A stretch of DNA of 64,000 nt from CAZTJA01 sp964613745. GTDB lineage: Bacteria > Desulfobacterota > Desulfomonilia > Desulfomonilales > Desulfomonilaceae. A program made the position numbers and the translations under genes. Below are positions 54,935 to 63,549 of the stretch, in pieces (positions within the stretch are counted from its first letter, which is position 1; the number at the start of each line of letters is the position of its first letter). Under the pieces are notes generated by a model, which ran no database searches, was not told the origin of the DNA, and saw only the letters and a list, made by a program, of their open reading frames with translations. The stretch spans positions 56,587 through 120,586 of the forward strand of contig CAZTJA010000002.1 in assembly GCA_964613745.1 (NCBI GenBank), given 5' to 3'.

Positions 54935-56677
54935 ATGTTTCTCAACAAAAACAAATCTGGAGCGATTAACGGTTCATCTGATTTCGAAAAAGCTCGAGTT
55001 CAACAATTTTACAACTTGGCGGTGCCGGGAGTTCATGGCGCCTTCTTAAGCATCTTTGTGGTGGCCTGGGCTTTAACCCCGGTATTCTCTTTCAGCAGCC
55101 TAGCGATATGGGTGGTCATATACAGTCTGGTCCAAATTCCCCGTTACTTCCTTATCTTTAATTTTGAACAAATGGTTCTTGACCGTTCGGATCCCAGCGG
55201 CTGGGCTCTGAAGTTTACAATAGTTACCATCATCTCGGGTGCTGTTTGGGGTGCTGCCGGATTTGTTTTCTTTGCGGAAAATTCGCCTGATCACCAGATG
55301 ATTCTCGCTGTTTCGTTAGCTGGAATTAGTGCTGCAGCTTCGGTTGTGTACTCGACATATCGAGAATGTTCTATCCCAACAATTCTTGTAGAAATCCTAC
55401 CATTTTCCGGAAACTTCTTCTTTCGGCATGATGAATTCAATATAGTTATGGGAATTGCAATTTTGGTGTTCGGCGCGGTCATTGTAACCTCCACGCTAAG
55501 AGTCAATCGAGCAAACATTGAAACGCTTAAACTGAGATTTGATAAAGATGAGTTAATAGAATCATTGGTTGACGAAAAAGAAAAGGTCGAATCGCTTAAT
55601 TCCAACTTGGAATGTGAAATCAACAAGAAACTTTCTGCGATGGAAGCGTTAATAGCCAGCGAAAATCGACTTGATTTGGCGGTAAAAGGAGCCCACCTCG
55701 GATTGTGGGACTATCGTTTTCACGACGATACGCTCTTTGTTGATTCTCGCTGGCACGAAATTATGGGAGTAGATCAGAACAATTTTCAGCCTAAACTCAA
55801 TTCCTGGTTGCAACTTGTTTATTCCGAGGACTTAGACCCATTTACCCAAGTTTGGCAAAGACATCTCAAGGGAGATATCGAAATTTTTGAACTTGAATTC
55901 CGAATCAACCAAGATGAACAACCAAAATGGATATTTGCCAGGGGCAAAGCAGTGGAACGTGGAGAAGACAAGAGCCCCGCACGGATCTCGGGAATTGTTC
56001 AGGACATCGATTATCGAAAAAAAGGCGAATTTCTCATTATCGCTTCCCTTGCGGAAAAGGAAGTCTTGCTGAGGGAAATTCACCATAGGGTCAAGAATAA
56101 TCTTCAGATCGTTTCAAGTTTGCTCAGACTTCAATGCCGATACATAAGCGACGAAACCTCGAGAGCAGCCTTCCGAGAATCGGAAAACAGAATACTCTCT
56201 ATGGCCTTTGTTCATGAAAAATTGTATCAGAGTGAAAATTTGGCCCAATTGTCCCTTCCCGAATATTTTCGAAAACTCTCTCGACATGTTTTCTCGAGCT
56301 ATGAATCGGACGGGAAAGTTCTCAAGCTCACGACAAATTTCGAAGACTTGGTGGTCGGGGTCGATTTGGCTATTCCCTTAGGTATGATACTGACTGAACT
56401 CGTCGCAAATTCAGTGAAGCATGCATTTGCCGATCGCAAAAGAGGAGTTATTCATGTTGCATTTACAGGAACCGCACCGGAAGTGTGGACTCTGTCGGTA
56501 AGTGACGACGGAATAGGAATACCTGAAAACAAAACCTCAAACACCAACTCTTTGGGCTTGAAATTGATTAACATATTTACCAATCAAATAGGGGGCGACA
56601 TGCGTATCAGGAGCAATAACGGAACAGAAACCTCCGTTACATTCGCCCTCAGGAATCGACGGAATGCAGGACAGTAA
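54935..56677 (+). CDS. Sensor histidine kinase of the HisKA_2/HWE-like type with PAS domain
   Basis: A 580-residue membrane kinase. Residues 25-180 hold five to six helices (a membrane sensor without a large periplasmic loop), then a coiled coil (about 190-230) and a PAS_3-type fold (about 235-355; LGLWDYRFHDDTLFVDSRW, FELEFRINQDEQPKWIFARG). LLREIHHRVKNNLQIVSSLL is the phospho-acceptor helix of the HisKA_2 family. The ATPase has ELVANSVKHAF (N box) and DDGIGIP (G1). There is no response regulator next to it. Its end overlaps the ABC exporter gene by 14 nt, implying coupled expression. Confidence 0.85.
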   Translation: MFLNKNKSGAINGSSDFEKARVQQFYNLAVPGVHGAFLSIFVVAWALTPVFSFSSLAIWVVIYSLVQIPRYFLIFNFEQMVLDRSDPSGWALKFTIVTIISGAVWGAAGFVFFAENSPDHQMILAVSLAGISAAASVVYSTYRECSIPTILVEILPFSGNFFFRHDEFNIVMGIAILVFGAVIVTSTLRVNRANIETLKLRFDKDELIESLVDEKEKVESLNSNLECEINKKLSAMEALIASENRLDLAVKGAHLGLWDYRFHDDTLFVDSRWHEIMGVDQNNFQPKLNSWLQLVYSEDLDPFTQVWQRHLKGDIEIFELEFRINQDEQPKWIFARGKAVERGEDKSPARISGIVQDIDYRKKGEFLIIASLAEKEVLLREIHHRVKNNLQIVSSLLRLQCRYISDETSRAAFRESENRILSMAFVHEKLYQSENLAQLSLPEYFRKLSRHVFSSYESDGKVLKLTTNFEDLVVGVDLAIPLGMILTELVANSVKHAFADRKRGVIHVAFTGTAPEVWTLSVSDDGIGIPENKTSNTNSLGLKLINIFTNQIGGDMRIRSNNGTETSVTFALRNRRNAGQ

Positions 56678-58472
56678 GACGTTCAAGAGAGCACTACTTT
56701 ATCAGTATTTGATCACCTTGTTTCGACGGGAGAAATTCCGTGGAGTTCTCGCCATAATTCTTCTCGTTGTCGTTGGTATCACCGAAGGTGTAGGCCTCCT
56801 CATGCTCATACCCTTTCTCCAGTTAATTGGGATAGGGGATTCGACTCCAGAGGGCATCACCGCCTACATAGGAAAAATATGGCGGTATTTCGGGTTGCCG
56901 CTCAATCTCACTACCGTTCTCATCGTGTACGGATGCGTGGTTTCGATCTACGCCTTGTTGCAAAGGTGCTCAACCATTCTCAATTCTAAAATCTCCCATG
57001 CCTTCACACGGTCACTCCGAAACGACCTTTTTGCATCCATGGCGCGAGTTAAGTGGCTCGAGTTTACGAAAATCAAAGCTTCCGACGTCAATCATATAAT
57101 GACTGTGAACTTAACCGCGGTGGACAACGGAACCTACAGTCTTTTCGTGCTAATAAGTGCCATTTTTGTCGTGGCCGTGCACGTTGGAGTCGCGTTCACA
57201 TTGTCAGTCCCGTTAACTGCGGTTGCTCTAGCGAGCAGCGCAGTGCTCCTTGTTATTCTGCGACCTTTAAACAAAAAATCATACATGCTCGGCGAAGACT
57301 GGCGATCCACCATGAGTGCCCTTTACGGAGTTCTCATGGAACATTTGGGGGGAATGAAGCTTGCCAAGAGCTTTGGTGCCGAAGATCAGCACATCGAAGG
57401 GTTTGACCACCTGAGTCGGGGTCTTGAAAATCAAGCGAATAGATACGCCGGAATTCTAGCTTCGACTCAGATGTATCATGAAATCGGAGCCGTTGCCGTG
57501 TTAGGCGTATTCTTTTATGTGGCGGTGCAGGTTCTCGCCATGCCGGCAGCAAAATTGCTCATCATTGTATTCCTGTTCGGAAAACTCGTCCCCCAATTTT
57601 CCTGGATGCAACGAGTTTGGCAGCAAATTTTGAACATGATGCCGGCGTATGGAGCTGCAGTCGAACTTCTGCAGCGGTTCCGCGACTCGGAGGAATGGAC
57701 CCCGCCAAAGAAAGTTGAACAAATCAAGCTCAGGAATGCAGTGGATTTTCAGGACGTTTACTTCAAATATGATAAGTCCGACCAGAGTCAAATTCTGGAT
57801 GGATTTACCCTTAGAGTTCCAGCTTTTGAGACGACGGTCATTTTGGGTCCATCGGGTGGCGGAAAGAGTACTTTTGCTGATCTATTAATAGGACTTTTGC
57901 AACCGGATAAAGGGCAGATTCTAATTGACGGTAAAGCACTTCGAGGGGATACGGTATACGCTTGGAGAAAATCGGTTGCTTACGTGCCCCAGGAAAGCCT
58001 GCTTTTCCATGACACTCTCAGAAACAACATGCTCTGGGCTCGCCCGGATGCTACCGAAGAGGACATTTGGGCTGCTTTAAAATTGGCATCGGCGGATGCC
58101 TTCATCGCCAAAATACCGGAAGGACTCGATGTAACCGTGGGTGATCGCGGAATACGGCTCTCTGGGGGAGAACGTCAGAGAATCGCGCTGGCCAGGGCTC
58201 TTCTCAGAAATCCAACTCTTTTGCTCTTGGACGAGGCAACCAGCAGCCTTGATCAAAAAAATGAACAGCGCATCCTGAACGCACTAGAGGGGCTCCGTGG
58301 CACTATGACCGTGGTGTTTATTTCTCACCGATTGTCGGCAGCCGCATGTGCGGACCGAATCGCCGTAATAGATCGAGGAAGAGTGGTTGAAACGGGCAGC
58401 GTAAATGACTTAAAGGACAATCCGCAGAGCAGATTTCAGCAATTAATAGCCTCAGACAAGCTTAAGAATTGA
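56664..58472 (+). CDS. ABC exporter, MsbA-like half transporter
   Basis: A 602-residue protein with a six-helix membrane domain (residues about 25-315) fused to an ATPase: LGPSGGGKSTF (Walker A), AYVPQESLLFHDTLRNNM (Q-loop), RLSGGERQRIALARALL (signature), LLLLDEATSSLD (Walker B) and VVFISHRLS (H-loop). It works as a homodimer exporting lipids, glycans or peptides; the substrate is unknown. ATG 56664 lies inside the kinase gene (14-nt overlap). It is convergent, 7 bp away, with the next minus-strand gene. Confidence 0.85.
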   Translation: MQDSKTFKRALLYQYLITLFRREKFRGVLAIILLVVVGITEGVGLLMLIPFLQLIGIGDSTPEGITAYIGKIWRYFGLPLNLTTVLIVYGCVVSIYALLQRCSTILNSKISHAFTRSLRNDLFASMARVKWLEFTKIKASDVNHIMTVNLTAVDNGTYSLFVLISAIFVVAVHVGVAFTLSVPLTAVALASSAVLLVILRPLNKKSYMLGEDWRSTMSALYGVLMEHLGGMKLAKSFGAEDQHIEGFDHLSRGLENQANRYAGILASTQMYHEIGAVAVLGVFFYVAVQVLAMPAAKLLIIVFLFGKLVPQFSWMQRVWQQILNMMPAYGAAVELLQRFRDSEEWTPPKKVEQIKLRNAVDFQDVYFKYDKSDQSQILDGFTLRVPAFETTVILGPSGGGKSTFADLLIGLLQPDKGQILIDGKALRGDTVYAWRKSVAYVPQESLLFHDTLRNNMLWARPDATEEDIWAALKLASADAFIAKIPEGLDVTVGDRGIRLSGGERQRIALARALLRNPTLLLLDEATSSLDQKNEQRILNALEGLRGTMTVVFISHRLSAAACADRIAVIDRGRVVETGSVNDLKDNPQSRFQQLIASDKLKN

Positions 58473-58479
58473 AATTGCT

Positions 58480-58833
58480 CTACCATAGCACCAGAATTTT
58501 TGAACCATCTTTCATTTGCGCACGCGCTTTTTCCATGTGCCTCAATGATGCGAATTCCCGCTCGAGTTCAGCAAAAGGAATTCCCAGTTTCGCGGCAAGG
58601 TCGCCGGGTGTAATTCCTCCCGTTTGTCTCAAAATATCCAAAATCCGTTTCTGCAATTCAGTCAATAGCGAGCCTGAATGTTGTTCGAGGGTCTTTGCTG
58701 AATGAACGGCCCATGGATCGCACGTTCTGGTCGGCGAAAGGGCGTCCATGTAACAATCGTCGCATAATATCTGACCGAAATGTTCGTGATCTTCATCTGG
58801 GCTTATCTTACGACTACATTTCGTGCACTCCAT
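58480..58833 (-). CDS. Small zinc-ribbon / winged-helix protein
   Basis: A 117-residue protein. The N-terminal zinc site is MECTKCSRKI...CDDCYMDAL (two CxxC). The C-terminal half is a winged helix (TELQKRILDILRQTGGITPGDLAAKLGIPFAELEREFASLRHM). It is a likely DNA-binding regulator of a kind common in Deltaproteobacteria. AAGGAGG precedes the ATG. Target unknown. Confidence 0.75.
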   Translation of the reverse strand: MECTKCSRKISPDEDHEHFGQILCDDCYMDALSPTRTCDPWAVHSAKTLEQHSGSLLTELQKRILDILRQTGGITPGDLAAKLGIPFAELEREFASLRHMEKARAQMKDGSKILVLW

Positions 58834-59243
58834 AAGTGATCCTCCTTAATGGACTTTGAACAGCCGCATTCAACATTTCTCGTGGAACGACTAAAGCAAT
58901 TCGAAAGGTTCAGCTTTGGCTTGTATCATACTACGTAACGGGGAGGATGTTGATGAAAACAGATCATGTAAGGAACGGGTGATTTGCTTCAGAGGTATAT
59001 TTGGAACTCTGGTACGCCCGTGGCTACTTTTTTAGTTCGCGGAATCGGCCGGGAACTTTCTATAGTAAAGGGATAGTATTGCTTCTCTCAAATACTCAAT
59101 TTTTGCGGCACTTCACCGTGGTAACTGCGAAACTTGCTCAAACGCAGACTTAGATGTAATATCGACATGTTATGCTTTCGGCGAAAAAGCTCAATGAGCA
59201 TAATCAGCCAATTATTCACGAAAAATTACTTCCGGGTTTTAAC
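58834..59243 (+). other. Intergenic region of 410 bp
   Basis: It holds the leader of the minus-strand zinc-ribbon gene and the presumed promoter of the selenoprotein gene (59134-59162). A strong GGGGAGG at 58940-58946 precedes a nine-codon frame (ATG 58953, TGA 58980) that I do not accept as a gene. I see no conventional gene on either strand. Confidence 0.5.
59134..59162 (+). promoter_or_regulatory. Possible sigma70 promoter of the selenoprotein gene
   Basis: TTGCTC (59134-59139), a 17-nt spacer and TAATAT (59157-59162), about 80 nt upstream of the ATG at 59244. Moderate match only. Confidence 0.35.
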
Positions 59244-59396
59244 ATGAAAATAGGTTTAGGAATCCTGTTGGGGGTCATAGGTGGACTTCTTATGCATTTA
59301 CTCAGTTCAAGCGGAATGGGCTGAATGTTATGGTGTAATCCGATCGTAGCCGTTTTGTTGGGCGGTGCGATCGGTGCGGCAATCGCCTCAGTTTGA
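59244..59396 (+). CDS. Small membrane selenoprotein (in-frame UGA as Sec27), DUF6132-like
   Basis: ATG 59244 opens a frame of 26 codons (one helix, IGLGILLGVIGGLLMHLL) to TGA 59322-59324, then continues in frame for 23 codons (a second helix, IVAVLLGGAIGAAIASV) to a TGA at 59394-59396. Read through, the 50-residue protein has the motif SGMG-Sec-MLWCNP. From memory, small two-helix DUF6132 proteins have SGxC-PITxNP at this place, so Sec sits where Cys is usual, the strongest sign of a true selenoprotein. A SECIS-like hairpin starts 15 nt after the UGA, and an intrinsic terminator overlaps the stop. Conventional annotation would miss it. Sec or Cys in a periplasm-facing loop suggests redox or metal handling; the function is unknown. 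Confidence 0.75.
59340..59374 (+). promoter_or_regulatory. SECIS-like hairpin downstream of UGA 59322
   Basis: CCGATCG (59340-59346) pairs perfectly with CGATCGG (59368-59374). Inner CCG/CGG pairing narrows the apical loop to a G- and U-containing stretch (about TTTTGTTGGG). The distance from the UGA to the loop is roughly 27-30 nt, within the usual range for bacterial SECIS elements. It lies inside the coding frame, as bacterial SECIS must. Confidence 0.65.
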
Positions 59397-59410
59397 GGCG
59401 CCGGTTTTTT
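59384..59410 (+). terminator. Intrinsic terminator of the selenoprotein gene
   Basis: CGCCTCA-GTT-TGAGGCG is a perfect 7-bp stem (59384-59390 with 59394-59400), followed after CCGG by six T. The stop codon of the selenoprotein frame falls in the 3' arm, so transcription ends where the read-through frame ends. Confidence 0.8.
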
Positions 59411-59493
59411 ATTCTAAATGAGCAATTCCCGCTACAAGTCTTCAGATATTATTCAGTTTAACTAAGGTCCACCGCGTACACGGAGCATTTCTA

Positions 59494-60969
59494 ATGTGGA
59501 AAAGGGTCAGCCTGCGCACTCGTATTCTTTTGACACTCACAATCCTCGTGGTTACAACAATCGGGGGCGGCATAGTATCCATCGGATACACATACATGAT
59601 GGACCACTTTTTCGGCCAACTCATCGAGACGGATGTTGAGGCCCTGCAGGCCGCTCAGGAATTAGAAAATGCAATCGTCATGCAGAAAGGTTTTGTGAGC
59701 TACTATTTTCAAGACGGTGATCCTGAATGGCTCATCCAGCTTCAGGCTTACAACAAATTATTTGAAAGCTGGTTATCTCGGGCTAGGCAGTGGGCCGTAA
59801 CCGATCAGGAGAGATCTCTTTTAAACGAAATCGATGCTCAATACATACGTTACATCCAGAGCAGAGAGCAAGTAATCGCTCTTTATCAAAGCGGCAAGAA
59901 AGAAGAAGGATTCAGACTGCATAAAGCTGCACGAGGTCAATTTTTCAGCATTATTTCATTAACCCAGGAATTTAAGCGCACACACGAGCAAAGAATCGTC
60001 GAAGGACGAGCTGCAATAAGAGCCAGAGCGGACCTTATCAATGTTTTGGCCCTGGTTGCATTGACCATCACAGTCATTTTAGGGGGCCTCCTCGGCTACA
60101 TTTTGATCAAACAGGTTTTAATTCCTATACGAGAGCTGACTCTGAAAACGGGAACACCGGATGCGGATGGTGAAACCCCAAACGTGCAGAACGAAGTCAA
60201 AGCCCTAAGCGAACGCTTTCAGGACCTCATTGAAGATGTCGATCAAACAAAATCCAAATTGAAATGGAGCCGTGAACACTTGCTCCAGGCAGAAAAATGG
60301 GCACTGGTGGGAAAACTGGCTGCGGGCGTAGCGCATAGTGTAAGAAATCCTCTTACCTCAGTTAAAATGCGACTTTTTTCAATGGAAAGATCTTTGGCCC
60401 TAACGACCAGTCAGAAAGAAGATTTCGAGGTCATTTCTGAAGAAATCAGACACATTGATGCAATAGTCGGAAATTTTCTCGAATTCTCGAGACCTCCTAA
60501 ACTAAAAATGCAGAAGATCAGTCCGTCTGACTGTGTTGACATAGCCGTTCAGCTTCTACGTCATAGGCTTGAATCCTATGATGTGAAGGTGGAAGTTAAT
60601 CGTACGCTGCGCCTGAATGAAGTCATGTGTGATCCGGACCAGATTAAGGAAGTTATAGTAAACATAATCGTGAATGCTTGTGAGGCCATGGTGGACGGGG
60701 GGCTCATCAGCATTGAGGAAGAGCGCACGGTGTGCGAAAACATCGGACATGCAGTATCTATAAAGATTACGGATAATGGTCCCGGCATACCGGAATCAAT
60801 TCAGGAGAAACTCTTTCAACCCTTTTACAGCACGAAAGAAGAAGGCACGGGACTAGGACTAAGTATTGCGACACGAATAGTGGAGGAACATGGCGGAAGG
60901 TTGGGTCTTAATTCTCAAGAGGGAAAAGGGGCCACGTTCATCATTAATCTTCCTGAGAGGACGGTATAA
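59494..60969 (+). CDS. Sensor histidine kinase (NtrB/AtoS-like) paired with a sigma54 regulator
   Basis: A 491-residue membrane kinase. Helix 1 (residues about 10-32), a periplasmic helical domain of about 150 residues (four-helix/CHASE3-like), helix 2 (about 185-208), a HAMP-like linker and a HisKA helix with GVAHSVRNPLTSV follow; the residue after His is Ser where Glu is normal. The ATPase has NIIVNACEAM (N), DNGPGIP (G1) and GTGLGLSIATRIVEEHGG (G2). Its stop overlaps the regulator's ATG (TAATG). The signal is unknown. Confidence 0.9.
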   Translation: MWKRVSLRTRILLTLTILVVTTIGGGIVSIGYTYMMDHFFGQLIETDVEALQAAQELENAIVMQKGFVSYYFQDGDPEWLIQLQAYNKLFESWLSRARQWAVTDQERSLLNEIDAQYIRYIQSREQVIALYQSGKKEEGFRLHKAARGQFFSIISLTQEFKRTHEQRIVEGRAAIRARADLINVLALVALTITVILGGLLGYILIKQVLIPIRELTLKTGTPDADGETPNVQNEVKALSERFQDLIEDVDQTKSKLKWSREHLLQAEKWALVGKLAAGVAHSVRNPLTSVKMRLFSMERSLALTTSQKEDFEVISEEIRHIDAIVGNFLEFSRPPKLKMQKISPSDCVDIAVQLLRHRLESYDVKVEVNRTLRLNEVMCDPDQIKEVIVNIIVNACEAMVDGGLISIEEERTVCENIGHAVSIKITDNGPGIPESIQEKLFQPFYSTKEEGTGLGLSIATRIVEEHGGRLGLNSQEGKGATFIINLPERTV

Positions 60970-62402
60970 TGGGCGCGATATTGGTAGTTGACGACGATGC
61001 TCAACTTAGGCACAGCTTTGAAAAACTGCTCGTGTCGGAAGGTCACACCGTTCGTATTGCACCTACCGGAGAAGCCGGATTCGAGCTTCTTAAGTCCTCT
61101 CTGCCGGATTTGGTAATAATGGATATCCGTTTGCCCGGGATGGATGGTCTTCAGACGTTTAGATCCATGCACGATGTTGAACCGAAGCTACCTGTAATAA
61201 TAATGACTGCATACGGCACCACGGACACGGCAATTGAGGCCACAAAGCTTGGAGCTTTCGATTATGTTCTGAAGCCTTTTGAAATTCCCGAAATGCTCAC
61301 GACCATTGAAAAGGCCTTAGAGGCAGGCAGGTTCATGCGGTCCCGAATCGAGGTCGATGCCCCTCCTGAAGCTGAAACAACCGAGGCGATAGTAGGACGC
61401 AGCAAGGCCATGCAGGAGGTATTCAAGTCGATAGGTCGGGTCGCTTCCACAGATGCCACTGTTTTGATACGAGGAGAATCGGGCACAGGGAAAGAGCTCG
61501 TGGCTCGAGCCCTATACCAGCATAGCATCCGTGCTGACAAACCCTTCTTAATAATCAATTGTGTTGCCATTCCCGAAACGCTCCTCGAAAGTGAGTTATT
61601 TGGTTATGAGAAGGGAGCTTTTACGGGCGCAGTCAATCGGAGAGTCGGGAAAATTGAACAGGCAAACGGCGGCACCGTGTTTCTTGATGAAATAGGCGAT
61701 ATGCCCTTCAGCATCCAAGCAAAGATACTTCGCTTGCTTCAGGAGAAAAGTATTGAAAGATTGGGAGGGAGATCTCCTATTCCTGTCGATGTGAGAGTCC
61801 TGGCCGCTACGAATAGAGATTTGGAATCGGCACTGGTAGAAGGACGCTTTCGTGAGGACTTGTATTATCGCCTCAAGGTCGTCACGCTGAAGCTGCCTCC
61901 CTTACGTGAGCGAACCACTGATGTGCCCATTTTGGCCGAATATTTCCTCAAGAGATTTGCCAGAGAGATGAGTATAGGCAGCCCCGGGATAACCAATGAG
62001 GCCAAGAAGGTTATGTCCAATTACTCATGGCCCGGAAATGTCAGAGAACTTATGAATACCGTACAAAAAGCCCTCATTTTCAGTCGAGGGGCTCCAATTG
62101 ACGGTGAGGAAATTTCCCAGGCGATCAAAGGGGAATCCGCTGCTCGGCAATTGAGCACAAATGGTGAAGATGACGCTTTACGATCGTGGGTTCGCAGATC
62201 GTTGAATTTAGGAGAAGGCGATAACATATTCGGCGATATAATAGACCGTTTTGCGGGTCTGCTCATAACGGAGGCACTCAACATTACGGGAGGCAATAGA
62301 TCTCAAGCCGCAAAACTATTAGGATTATCAAGACCCACATTGCTGGCCAAGATCGAGAAATACGGTATCAAGATAGAAACTGCAATTAGGAACGAGAACT
62401 GA
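60969..62402 (+). CDS. Sigma54-dependent response regulator (NtrC family)
   Basis: A 477-residue activator. The receiver domain (1-120) has VVDDDAQ, VIMDIRLPG (phospho-Asp), MTAYGT and LKPFE. The AAA+ domain (about 140-370) has GESGTGKELVARALY (Walker A), GAFTGA (sigma54 contact), GGTVFLDEIGDMP (Walker B), FREDLYYRL and the WPGNVREL sensor 2 region. The Fis-type HTH is GGNRSQAAKLLGLSRPTLLAKI. It needs RpoN. The kinase upstream is its partner. Target promoters in the window were not identified. Confidence 0.95.
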   Translation: MGAILVVDDDAQLRHSFEKLLVSEGHTVRIAPTGEAGFELLKSSLPDLVIMDIRLPGMDGLQTFRSMHDVEPKLPVIIMTAYGTTDTAIEATKLGAFDYVLKPFEIPEMLTTIEKALEAGRFMRSRIEVDAPPEAETTEAIVGRSKAMQEVFKSIGRVASTDATVLIRGESGTGKELVARALYQHSIRADKPFLIINCVAIPETLLESELFGYEKGAFTGAVNRRVGKIEQANGGTVFLDEIGDMPFSIQAKILRLLQEKSIERLGGRSPIPVDVRVLAATNRDLESALVEGRFREDLYYRLKVVTLKLPPLRERTTDVPILAEYFLKRFAREMSIGSPGITNEAKKVMSNYSWPGNVRELMNTVQKALIFSRGAPIDGEEISQAIKGESAARQLSTNGEDDALRSWVRRSLNLGEGDNIFGDIIDRFAGLLITEALNITGGNRSQAAKLLGLSRPTLLAKIEKYGIKIETAIRNEN

Positions 62403-62455
62403 ACACGAAATTTCAGGGTTGTTCAAAGAACACCATTTGTGGACAAATTACTTTT

Positions 62456-62914
62456 ATGTCGCTGGATTTGCTCATTGTTTTTCATTCTCAATCCGGGACA
62501 ACGGCCGAACTGGCTCATCATACTGCCGAGGGGGCAAGCTTAGTTACCGGCATCGTAACTCAAACGAAACAAGCCTTAGAGGTAACTTCAGCCGACTTGC
62601 TTTCCGCCCGTGTTCTGGTCATCTGTTCGCCCGAGTACTTCGGTTACATGGCCGGATGTATCAAGGATATGTTTGATCGGAATTACGATAAAGTACGTGA
62701 TCAAATGATTGGAAAAAAATACGCAATCGTCATATCGGCCGGCAATGATGGGACAGGAGCCCTCCAAAGTATTGAGAGAATCATTGCGGGTTTCAAGATG
62801 AAGAGAGTCCAAGATCCAATTATAGCGGTAGGTCCTGTTGACCGGACGGTTGCGTCACAATGCATCACATTAGGCCAAACTCTGGCTGCAGGTATTGAAC
62901 TGGGAATTTATTAA
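62456..62914 (+). CDS. Flavodoxin-like / NAD(P)H-dependent FMN reductase family protein
   Basis: A 152-residue flavodoxin-fold protein. LLIVFHSQSGTTAELA is the FMN-phosphate loop (S/T-x-S/T-G-T/N-T), CSPEYFGYMAGCIKDMFDR contacts the ring, and SAGNDGTGALQSIERI is a further conserved stretch. It lies 53 nt after the sigma54 regulator and overlaps the HAD gene by one base (TAATG). A reductase or WrbA-like electron carrier is likely; exact function unknown. Confidence 0.8.
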   Translation: MSLDLLIVFHSQSGTTAELAHHTAEGASLVTGIVTQTKQALEVTSADLLSARVLVICSPEYFGYMAGCIKDMFDRNYDKVRDQMIGKKYAIVISAGNDGTGALQSIERIIAGFKMKRVQDPIIAVGPVDRTVASQCITLGQTLAAGIELGIY

Positions 62915-63540
62915 TGCCGAAGGTCACAAATATACTGTTTGATCTCGGCAATGTGCTGATTCCGATTGATTGGAACCGTCCCTTAGAGATTCTGAAGCCA
63001 AAGCTCCGATTTGAAACGGCACAGAGCTTAGCAAACGATCCTCGCAACCTTAGGGCACTGTTCCTGGAACCCACAATTGAGCTGGAAACCGGCCGTTGGG
63101 ACTTTTTTCAGTTTTATGAATGCATGTGCTCTAAGCTGGGCATCAGTATGCCCATTGAGGAGTTTCGCCATATTTGGTGTTCAATTTTTACCCCGGACTA
63201 TGCCATGATCGATCTGGCCACAAAAATTTCGATGAAACTAGACACATGGCTGGTATCTAACACAAGTAAAGTTCACTATGATTTTATCGTTACGAGTTTT
63301 CCGAGAGTAACTTTTTTCAAAGATTCCGCATTATCCTATGATCTCGGGGTAATGAAACCACATCCGGAATATTATGAGAAGGCAATAACAAAGTTCCGGA
63401 TCGCTCCAGATGAATCCGTCTTCATCGATGATCTCCCGGAGAATGTTGAAGCTGCACGCGAATTCGGGATGATCGGAATTGTTTATTTAGGGATAAACGA
63501 CCTGGTTCGGAGCCTGGAGAGACTGGGAGTGGGTATTTAG
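62914..63540 (+). CDS. HAD-superfamily hydrolase, subfamily IA (YihX/EPS-like)
   Basis: A 208-residue phosphatase-like protein. LFDLGNVLIPIDW holds motif I, but the second Asp of DxD is Asn-Val (DLGNV), as is normal in YihX-type HAD IA enzymes. WLVSNTSKVH is motif II, and VMKPHPEYYEKAI with FIDDLPENVEAAREFGM are motifs III and IV. It is translationally coupled to the flavodoxin-like gene and 9 nt before argJ. It probably hydrolyses a small phosphate ester; substrate unknown. Confidence 0.85.
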   Translation: MPKVTNILFDLGNVLIPIDWNRPLEILKPKLRFETAQSLANDPRNLRALFLEPTIELETGRWDFFQFYECMCSKLGISMPIEEFRHIWCSIFTPDYAMIDLATKISMKLDTWLVSNTSKVHYDFIVTSFPRVTFFKDSALSYDLGVMKPHPEYYEKAITKFRIAPDESVFIDDLPENVEAAREFGMIGIVYLGINDLVRSLERLGVGI

Positions 63541-63549
63541 GAGTTAGAT

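Noticed and set aside
58953..59153. A nine-codon frame with a strong Shine-Dalgarno sequence (GGGGAGG) ending in TGA, followed by about 57 open codons and a 5-bp hairpin: a second selenoprotein?
   Set aside because: The read-through sequence has no protein-like pattern or family resemblance, the hairpin is short, and there is no Cys-family alignment to support Sec. It is probably a remnant or chance frame.
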